From Chloroflexota bacterium (GTDB lineage Bacteria > Chloroflexota > Anaerolineae > Ardenticatenales > Ardenticatenaceae): a stretch of DNA of 11,924 bases. The stretch spans positions 1 to 11,924 of the forward strand of contig DOUV01000312.1 of assembly GCA_003520455.1 (NCBI GenBank), read 5' to 3'. The translations under genes and the position numbers were made by a program. The notes beneath the pieces are model-generated. The model worked only from the letters and a program-made list of their open reading frames with translations. It did no database searches and was not told the DNA's origin. Shown here in pieces: positions 6,916 to 11,924 of this stretch (positions within the stretch are counted from its first letter, which is position 1; every line of letters begins with the position of its first letter).

Positions 6916-8517
6916 CTAGAGATAGTCGTACGCAACGAGGGTCAAAAACTCCGGAAATTCCTGACGGGTAACCATCTCGGCAAATAACTCGGCGGCAAGC
7001 TCGAATGTACCGATGGAGTATCGATCATTCCCACGATCAGCTTTGAGCCTGGCCAACTCTTCCTGGAGCACCTGGTGACATAGTTCAGCCGTCACCTGCC
7101 GCCCATCTGACATGCGAGCCTGGTGCCGAATCCATTGCCAGATCTGAGCCCGGCAGATCTCGGCGGTGGCGGCGTCCTCCATCAAGTTGTAGATGGGCAC
7201 ACAACCCGAGCCCTGCAACCACGCCTCCAGGTACTGGATGCCCACATTGATGTTGATGCGCAACCCGGCCTCAGTGATCTCGCCGGAGGGAACCTTCAGC
7301 AGATCGGCGGCAGTGACGCGCACATCCTCACGCTTGCGATCAATCTGGTTCGGTCCCGGCATTCCGGCGTTGAACTCTTCCTTTGCAATCGGAACCAGTC
7401 CCGGGTGAGCAACCCATGTGCCGTCGTGGCCATCGCCGGCTTCTCGCTGCTTGTCGGCCCGCACCTTGTTCAGGGCTTCTTCATTCGCTCTCGGATTGTC
7501 CCTGATCGGGATTTGCGCGGCCATTCCACCCATCGCATGGGCGCCGCGCCGGTGGCAGGTTTGGATCAGAAGTAACGAGTACGACCGCATGAAGTGGGTC
7601 GTCATCGTCACGAGGGCCCGGTCGGGAAGCACAAAATCAGGTCGATTGCGGAACTTCTTGATGACGCTGAAGATGTAGTCCCAGCGGCCGCAGTTCAGAC
7701 CGGACGAGTGTTCTCGCAACTCATAGAGAATCTCATCCATCTCAAACGCAGCCAGGATTGTCTCGATCAGGACGGTTGCTTTGATGGAACCCTGGGGAAT
7801 GCCGAGCTCGTTTTGGGCCAGAACGAAGACATCGTTCCACAATCTGGCCTCAAGGTGGCTTTCGAGCTTGGGCAGGTAGAAGTACGGTCCGGTTCCTTTT
7901 TCCAGCACTCTTTTCCCGTTGTGGTAGAAGTACAAGCCAAAGTCAAAAAGGGAGGCTGGAGCGGGTTTACCATCAATCAGCACGTGTTTTTCGACAAGAT
8001 GCCAGCCTCGCGGCCGAGCCAGAAGCGTCGCAACCCTGTCGTTCAGTTGGTAGACCCTCCCGTCGGGCGAAGCGAAGCGGATGGTGCCGGCAACAGCATC
8101 TCGGAGGTTGATCTGACCGCGAATTGTATTTTCCCAGGTGGGCGAGTTGGCATCCTCGAAGTCCGCCATGTACACATTCGCGCCCGAGTTCAGCGCGTTG
8201 ATGATCATCTTCCGATCTACAGGCCCTGTGATTTCGACCCGGCGGTCTTGAAGATCGTGCGGCACCGGGGCAACGGTCCAGGTGCCGTGCCGAACGTGTT
8301 CTGTTTCTGGCAGAAAGTCAGGCAATTCGCCAGCGTCAATTCGCGCTTGCCGCTCAACCCTTCGCCGCAGGAGCGCCTCGCGCCTCTCACCGAACGTCCG
8401 CACGAGCGTGGCTACAAATTGAAGCGCCTCCGGAGTCAAGATTTGCTCGAACTCCGGCAGCATAGGCCCTACCACCTCGACACCGCTCGGAAAGCGATCG
8501 TTACCTTGAATGTCCAT
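6916..8517 (-). CDS. aceB: Malate synthase (A type)
   Basis: Malate synthase condenses glyoxylate with acetyl-CoA to malate, completing the glyoxylate shunt begun by isocitrate lyase. The 533-residue length matches E. coli AceB, and the family signature [16 protein letters not shown] is complete at 268-283. Further conserved blocks are [16 protein letters not shown] (95-110), [12 protein letters not shown] (117-128), the arginine-containing [11 protein letters not shown] (168-178), [10 protein letters not shown] (211-220), MGGMAAQIP (329-337), [12 protein letters not shown] (363-374) and [10 protein letters not shown] (445-454), whose Asp448 is the likely catalytic acid/base. It lacks the large insertion of G-type enzymes. 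It is first in the operon with aceA. The ATG at 8517 directly abuts AAAGG with almost no spacer, which is unusual; an internal ATG at 8463 is possible, but the longer form fits the family length. A promoter-like element lies about 56-84 nt upstream. Confidence 0.97.
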   Translation of the reverse strand: MDIQGNDRFPSGVEVVGPMLPEFEQILTPEALQFVATLVRTFGERREALLRRRVERQARIDAGELPDFLPETEHVRHGTWTVAPVPHDLQDRRVEITGPVDRKMIINALNSGANVYMADFEDANSPTWENTIRGQINLRDAVAGTIRFASPDGRVYQLNDRVATLLARPRGWHLVEKHVLIDGKPAPASLFDFGLYFYHNGKRVLEKGTGPYFYLPKLESHLEARLWNDVFVLAQNELGIPQGSIKATVLIETILAAFEMDEILYELREHSSGLNCGRWDYIFSVIKKFRNRPDFVLPDRALVTMTTHFMRSYSLLLIQTCHRRGAHAMGGMAAQIPIRDNPRANEEALNKVRADKQREAGDGHDGTWVAHPGLVPIAKEEFNAGMPGPNQIDRKREDVRVTAADLLKVPSGEITEAGLRININVGIQYLEAWLQGSGCVPIYNLMEDAATAEICRAQIWQWIRHQARMSDGRQVTAELCHQVLQEELARLKADRGNDRYSIGTFELAAELFAEMVTRQEFPEFLTLVAYDYL

Positions 8518-8572
8518 CCTTTAGCCAACTCCCGTCTAGTTTTAGATCGACGTTGCTATGGTGCTCTTGTTT

Positions 8573-8601
8573 ACTCTATCAGGGCTACTTTTGAGTTACA
8601 A
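8573..8601 (-). promoter_or_regulatory. Candidate sigma-70-type promoter of aceBA
   Basis: On the minus strand, TTGTAA (8601-8596) and TAGAGT (8578-8573) are separated by exactly 17 nt, each matching 4 of 6 consensus bases. The element lies in a locally AT-rich patch and would give a leader of roughly 45-50 nt before the aceB ATG. The leader contains a small dyad, TCTA-N4-TAGA (8535-8546). The match is moderate and made by eye. Confidence 0.4.
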
Positions 8602-8716
8602 ACCAATCCGTGACAAGACGGCTAAAACAGTGAAGATATCCCCAAATCTGTCGGAATGCGGCCTGAAGCAGCCAACCCCGAAGCGGATGGTGACCCCAGT
8701 GTAACATAAGGGCACA

Positions 8717-8746
8717 TTGACACGCTACCCACAACCCGATAGCGTG
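8717..8746 (+). promoter_or_regulatory. Promoter-like element coinciding with an inverted repeat
   Basis: TTGACA (8717-8722, consensus -35) is followed after exactly 17 nt by TAGCGT (8740-8745, a weak -10). The same bases contain a perfect 7-bp inverted repeat, CACGCTA-N12-TAGCGTG (8721-8746). This could be a repressor-controlled promoter firing rightward into the hairpin-rich gap. It could also be a transcription-factor site about 205-230 nt upstream of aceB, or simply a stem-loop. No gene downstream on the plus strand is recognised. Confidence 0.3.
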
Positions 8747-8782
8747 GAACAGCCCATTACAGTAGGCTGAGAGGAACTGCGG

Positions 8783-8800
8783 TGGGTGGCTTCCCACCCA
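8783..8800 (+). other. Hairpin with tetraloop
   Basis: TGGGTGG (8783-8789) pairs with CCACCCA (8794-8800) around a CTTC tetraloop, extendable by a G-U and a G-C pair. There is no T-tract on either side. It is part of the hairpin series in this gap. Confidence 0.35.
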
Positions 8801-8936
8801 TCAGGGTAGGATCGAACAGGAGAAAGAACTAAGTCTAATGGATTCGTTGCACTCTTGGGAGTGAGGCCGGCAATACCGCGCAACGGCCCAGCGACGGCGC
8901 CCCTGGCTCCCTCAGGAGCGCTCGATTCGAGCAGCC

Positions 8937-8976
8937 CAGCGGCTTCCCGCGGCCCAGCCGCGAGGCAGGGCCGCTG
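8937..8976 (+). other. Nested stem-loop, possible structured RNA
   Basis: An outer 7-bp helix (CAGCGGC 8937-8943 with GCCGCTG 8970-8976) encloses a small internal loop and an inner 6-bp helix (CGCGGC 8948-8953 with GCCGCG 8957-8962) closed by a triloop. Two coaxial perfect helices in 40 nt are more than expected by chance, though the very high local GC raises the background. No RNA family is recognised. Confidence 0.3.
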
Positions 8977-9150
8977 CGGCACCCCTCACATGCCTGACTG
9001 CCAGGCCGCCCTGATGGTGGCGATGAATTTAAACAGGCCCAGGGCGCGAGGAGGACGTAGCCCGGCACGCCGGCGCGCTCGTTAGGGCGCCAGGAGGCGA
9101 GCGCTGAAGGCGCCAGAGAAATTTCCCATCAGGCAGTAGGCTTCGCTTTC

Positions 9151-9199
9151 CCCGCACCGCACCATGGCTTGCGGCGAGCGTAACGCGGCACGGTGCGGG
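9151..9199. other. 9-bp inverted repeat downstream of the amidohydrolase gene
   Basis: CCCGCACCG (9151-9159) is perfectly complementary to CGGTGCGGG (9191-9199), with a 31-nt loop. On the minus strand it begins 24 nt after the amidohydrolase stop codon and could protect or shape the 3' end of that transcript. Confidence 0.35.
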
Positions 9200-9207
9200 T
9201 CGAGACC

Positions 9208-9222
9208 AGGGGCCACGCCCCT
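9208..9222 (-). terminator. Hairpin abutting the amidohydrolase stop codon
   Basis: AGGGGC and GCCCCT form a perfect 6-bp stem with a 3-nt loop, starting on the base after the stop codon at 9225-9223. It lacks a U-tract, so it is at best a weak or Rho-assisted terminator, possibly acting with the larger stem-loop just beyond. Confidence 0.3.
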
Positions 9223-10827
9223 CTACAGGGTGCGGTAGACTGCCCGTCCACCGACCACAGTGAGGCAGCACTCGGTATCCTTAATCGCGGCGGGCTCAAC
9301 CGCCGTCACGTCGCGGTCGAGGATGATGAGATCGGCGAGAAAGCCGGGGAGCAAGCGACCCAGTCGGTCGTCGTTGCCTGCCACGCGGGCCGGACCGACG
9401 GTGTACGCGGCGATTGCCTGGTGGATCGTGAGGCGCTCGTGGGGATACCAGCCGGCGGGGGGCCGGCCGTGCAGATCTTGCCGGGTCAGAGCGGTGAAGA
9501 GCCCCCACATCGGGTTCGGCGAGGCCACCGGCGCATCCGACCCCAAGGCCAGCGTGGCCCCGCTTGCGAGCAGCGAGCGAAGGGCGTAGGCATAGCGGGC
9601 ACGGGCACCCCAAAAGCGCTCGGCGGGCTGCCAGTCATCGGCCAGGTGGATGATCTGCATCGAGGCGGCAACATCCAGGTCGGCCAGACGTCGCAGGTCA
9701 GTGGGGTGGATCAGTTGGACGTGCTCGATCTTGTGGCGCAGAGCGTGCCCGTAACGCTCCCGCAACTCGGCAAAGAGATTCAACACCTGGCGGTTGGCGC
9801 GGTCGCCGATGGCGTGGATGGTGGTGGCAATCCCGGCTGCAGCCGCCTGGTGAGCCCACGCGTAGATCTCTTCGGTGGAGTGGAGCCCCATGCCGAGATT
9901 GTCGGGCTCCCCCTCAAACGGCTCGAGCATCAGCGCGGTGCGGCTGCCAAGGGTGCCATCGGCGAAAAGCTTGAGCCAGCCCAGCCGGAGCCAATCGTCG
10001 CCGAAACCACTCTGGAGGCCCGCTGCGACCAGGTGCGGCAGTTGCAGCGGCACGATGTTCGTTGTTGTGCGCAGCGTGAGCCGGCCCTCGCGGCGGAGCC
10101 GCTGCAGTACGCGCCACATCAGCGGCCCCTCGGCACGAACACGCTGGTCGTGAGCGCCGGTCAGGCCCAGTCGGTGCAGGGCTCCGACCAGTTCAGTCAG
10201 GCGCTCGGCCAGCAGTTCCTCCCCTGGCAGACCGATCCGATCGTAGACCAGTTGCATGGCGTGCTCGCGGACGATACCGCTCGGATAACCATCGGGCTCA
10301 CGGTCGATCGCGCCCCCCTCTGGCGGCTGCGTTCCTGGCCCGAGCGCACAACGCTCGAGCGCGCGGCTGTTGAGCCAGAAGGTGTGTCCGTCCATCCGGT
10401 TCAAGGCGACCGGGTGATCAGGCACAATCTGATCCAACGCGTGGCGGGTCGGCATCGCGGTCTGCCCCCAGGCGTGGTGATCCCACCCGCCGCCCACGAT
10501 CCAGGCGCCCGGGGGCGTGCTTTCCCGGTGCGCCGCGACCCGCGCCAGGGCCTCATCGAGAGTATGTGTCCCAGCCAGTTCGACCTCGTGGCGGCGCATA
10601 GCCGCGTCGTACAGGTGGATGTGGCTGTCCACAAAACCGGGAAGCACCAAGCGGCCCCCGGCATTCACCATCTCGGTGTCCGGCCCGGCCAGTGCGAGCA
10701 GGGTCAGATCGTCGCCCAGCGCCGCGACGCGGTCTCGGAAGATAGCGATGGCCTGGGCTCGGGCCGCGTCGGGGTGCGTCGGATCGGCCAGAATTGAGGC
10801 GTTGTGAATGAGGAGGGTAGGGTGCAT
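9223..10827 (-). CDS. YtcJ-type metal-dependent amidohydrolase (Amidohydro_3 family)
   Basis: The 534-residue product has the amidohydrolase-superfamily layout. A small N-terminal beta domain ends in LPGFVDSHIH, with metal ligands H69 and H71. A TIM barrel follows, with family residue K286 in WLKLFADGTLGS, H338 in TIHAIGDRA, H369 in KIEHVQ and D431 in GSDAPV. The C-terminal beta part includes GRLLPGFLADLIILD (489-503). Blocks such as GGWDHHAW (113-120) and RMDGHTFWLNSRALE (144-158) are typical of YtcJ-like proteins, which hydrolyse amide, N-formyl or related bonds; the substrate cannot be read from sequence. No signal peptide is seen, so it is probably cytosolic. The frame reaches a TTG at 10860, but the ATG at 10827 has GGAG 6 nt upstream and gives a natural start (MHPTLLIHNA). 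It lies 59 nt after the sugar-dehydrogenase-like gene on the same strand, possibly co-transcribed. Confidence 0.9.
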   Translation of the reverse strand: MHPTLLIHNASILADPTHPDAARAQAIAIFRDRVAALGDDLTLLALAGPDTEMVNAGGRLVLPGFVDSHIHLYDAAMRRHEVELAGTHTLDEALARVAAHRESTPPGAWIVGGGWDHHAWGQTAMPTRHALDQIVPDHPVALNRMDGHTFWLNSRALERCALGPGTQPPEGGAIDREPDGYPSGIVREHAMQLVYDRIGLPGEELLAERLTELVGALHRLGLTGAHDQRVRAEGPLMWRVLQRLRREGRLTLRTTTNIVPLQLPHLVAAGLQSGFGDDWLRLGWLKLFADGTLGSRTALMLEPFEGEPDNLGMGLHSTEEIYAWAHQAAAAGIATTIHAIGDRANRQVLNLFAELRERYGHALRHKIEHVQLIHPTDLRRLADLDVAASMQIIHLADDWQPAERFWGARARYAYALRSLLASGATLALGSDAPVASPNPMWGLFTALTRQDLHGRPPAGWYPHERLTIHQAIAAYTVGPARVAGNDDRLGRLLPGFLADLIILDRDVTAVEPAAIKDTECCLTVVGGRAVYRTL

Positions 10828-10833
10828 ACAGGA

Positions 10834-10837
10834 CTCC
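10834..10837 (-). promoter_or_regulatory. Ribosome binding site that fixes the amidohydrolase start
   Basis: GGAG on the minus strand, 6 nt before the ATG at 10827. It favours that codon over the TTG at 10860, which would add 11 residues unlike the family. Confidence 0.6.
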
Positions 10838-10886
10838 AGATCGCACGGAGCAGACAGCAACTGGTGTCATTCGTGAAGACCCACCG

Positions 10887-11924
10887 CTACTCTCGGCTGA
10901 TGCGGTAGATGAAACCAGCCCGATCATCGCTCACAAGCATCGAGCCATCGGGCAGTACCAGAAGGCCCACGGGGCGGCCGAGAACGCGACCGTCGGGCTG
11001 GAGAAACCCGATAGCGAAGTCTTCGGGCGGTCCCTCCGGCCGGCCCGAGTCGTCGAGCGGTACACGGACCACCTTGTAACCGACGAGTGTGCTACGGTTC
11101 CAGCTTCCATGCAGAGCGATGAAGAGGTCGCCCTGCATGTCGGCTGGGAAGGCTGCCGGTCCACTGGCGTCGCGCGGATAGAAGGCCAGTCCCAGCGGCG
11201 CAACGTGGGCCGGCAGCGTCAGCACCGGCTGGAGCACACCCTGGCAGGCATCGGGCTGCCTCCCAAAGTCAGGATCAGGGATGGTCCCGGCGTGACAGCG
11301 CGGCCAACCGGCATCCGCACCGGCCGCCAGTTCATAAACAGTGTCCGGAGGACGGTCGTCGCCCATGAAGTCGCGGCCGTTGTTGGTGGCCCAGATTGTC
11401 TGCGTCCACGGGTTGACTGCAAGACCGACCGCGTTCCGGAGTCCGACCGTGAACGGCTCGCCGCTGCCCCCATCCGGCGGATAGACCCAAACTGCCGCCC
11501 GGTGCGGGTCCGACTCGCGGCAGACATTGCAGGAGGAGCCGATCGAGACATAGAGCCGTCCATCCGGCCCGAAGAGAACCGTGCGAGTGTAGTGCCGGCC
11601 CACGGGCGGGAGATCCGTGATGACCGGGGTCTCCTCCTTGGCGTGCCTGTGGCGCGGGTGGAGCGTCAGTCGCGTAACGCCCGCAGTCTCACCGACGTAG
11701 AGCTCACCGTTGCGGAAGGCGAGACTCGTGGGAACGTACAGCCCGCGGGCCACGATGATGACCTCATCAGCCTGGCCGTCGCCGTCGCGGTCGGGGAGGG
11801 CCAGCACCTGGTCCAGCGCACGGTCGGCCACGAAAACGAGCCCATCGGGCCCGAGCGCCATGAACCGCGGCGCCATGAGTCCCTCCGCGAAGACATTCGC
11901 CCGAAACCCAACCGGTAGAATGAG
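10887..11924 (-). CDS. PQQ-dependent sugar dehydrogenase family protein (GSDH beta-propeller), 5'-truncated
   Basis: The frame is open to the window edge. The bases beyond the internal ATG at 11876 encode LPVGFRANVFAEGL, a typical start of the mature region, so the true start and any signal peptide lie outside. Numbering from that ATG, the visible 329 residues form a glucose/sorbosone dehydrogenase-like six-bladed propeller. Features are a calcium-loop-like DRDGDGQADE (29-38), PVGRHYTRTVLFGPDG (91-106) with the likely active-site H95, SSCNVC (114-119), GLRNAVGLAVNP (145-156), TNNGRDFMGDDRPPD (164-178), LGLAFYP (228-234), HGSWNRS (256-262) and RPVGLLVLPDGSMLVSDD (301-318). Family members oxidise aldose sugars with PQQ, usually outside the cytoplasm, but many relatives have no proven substrate and may not bind PQQ. 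C116/C119 form a CxxC without a following His, so not a haem c site. The amidohydrolase gene follows after 59 nt. Confidence 0.9.
   Translation of the reverse strand, partial: LILPVGFRANVFAEGLMAPRFMALGPDGLVFVADRALDQVLALPDRDGDGQADEVIIVARGLYVPTSLAFRNGELYVGETAGVTRLTLHPRHRHAKEETPVITDLPPVGRHYTRTVLFGPDGRLYVSIGSSCNVCRESDPHRAAVWVYPPDGGSGEPFTVGLRNAVGLAVNPWTQTIWATNNGRDFMGDDRPPDTVYELAAGADAGWPRCHAGTIPDPDFGRQPDACQGVLQPVLTLPAHVAPLGLAFYPRDASGPAAFPADMQGDLFIALHGSWNRSTLVGYKVVRVPLDDSGRPEGPPEDFAIGFLQPDGRVLGRPVGLLVLPDGSMLVSDDRAGFIYRISRE

Larger units (their letters stand above)
8518..9222. other. Gene-poor intergenic region rich in hairpins
   Basis: About 705 nt between the aceB start and the amidohydrolase stop hold no convincing gene; the short open frames here lack recognisable domains or good starts. 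The left 120 nt are AT-richer and carry the aceBA promoter candidate. From 8717 onward there are several perfect inverted repeats: 8721-8746, 8783-8800, nested 8937-8976, 8992-9006, 9151-9199 and 9208-9222, plus the direct repeat GGCGCCAG at 9086-9093 and 9109-9116. The right part is very GC-rich. It could hold a structured RNA, a decayed gene or mobile-element remnant, or long regulatory sequence for aceBA. Confidence 0.5.

Noticed and set aside
6843..6935. Upstream extension of isocitrate lyase overlapping aceB
   Set aside because: A strong AAGGAG 7 nt before the ATG at 6842 and the family N terminus point to the shorter form.
7594..8613. Plus-strand open frame (339 codons)
   Set aside because: It is antisense to malate synthase, which carries the full family signature.
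8725..9085. Short open frames on both strands in the gap (85, 77 and 76 codons)
   Set aside because: No family resemblance, no good ribosome binding sites, and arginine/proline/glycine-rich translations typical of random frames in GC-rich DNA. A decayed gene cannot be excluded.
9193..10797. Long plus-strand open frame (534 codons)
   Set aside because: It mirrors the amidohydrolase gene, which has all its metal-site motifs on the minus strand.
11520..11531. CxxC in the propeller protein as a possible haem c or zinc site
   Set aside because: The motif is CNVCR with no His after the second Cys, so it is not a haem c site, and no second Cys pair is arranged as a zinc knuckle. It appears to be a normal feature of this branch of the family.
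11109..11918. Plus-strand open frame (269 codons)
   Set aside because: It is antisense to the GSDH propeller gene, and its translation has no recognisable domain.
1..11924. CRISPR arrays, tRNA or rRNA genes, transposases, integrases
   Set aside because: No regularly spaced repeats, cloverleaf-like sequence, rRNA segments or recombinase motifs were seen on either strand.

Overview
The window is GC-rich bacterial DNA (roughly 60-65% GC by eye), densely coding. Seven protein genes are recognisable, and both ends of the window cut through a gene. Proline-rich PPC/propeller surface proteins, a membrane-anchored CHAT protease, a dynamin-like GTPase and a PQQ-type sugar dehydrogenase family protein together suggest a Chloroflexota (Chloroflexia-like) bacterium. 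That assignment is an inference from gene style; no rRNA or other phylogenetic marker is present.

Left half, plus strand (1-5327): four co-oriented genes. They are (i) the 3' part of a propeller plus PPC-domain surface protein, (ii) a dynamin-family GTPase with a hydrophobic membrane paddle, (iii) a CHAT (caspase/separase-fold) protease with three transmembrane helices and a C-terminal beta domain predicted to lie outside the membrane, and (iv) a small lipoprotein with a PPC-like beta-sandwich, starting within 20 nt of the protease stop. This looks like an envelope-associated GTPase/protease module. It is the part of the window most likely to be an undescribed system. A tandem heptamer and an 11-bp inverted repeat sit in the gap between GTPase and protease.

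Centre (5328-8517): a perfect 15-bp bidirectional terminator separates the module from the convergent minus-strand glyoxylate-shunt operon, malate synthase (aceB) followed by isocitrate lyase (aceA). Both enzymes keep their family signatures. A plausible promoter lies just upstream of aceB.

Right half, minus strand: about 700 nt without a convincing gene (8518-9222) holds many perfect hairpins and a promoter-like element that coincides with an inverted repeat. Beyond it lie a YtcJ-type metal-dependent amidohydrolase and, upstream of that, a glucose/sorbosone dehydrogenase-like beta-propeller protein whose 5' end is outside the window. These two genes are 59 nt apart and may be co-transcribed.

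I saw no tRNA, rRNA, CRISPR array, transposase or integrase.
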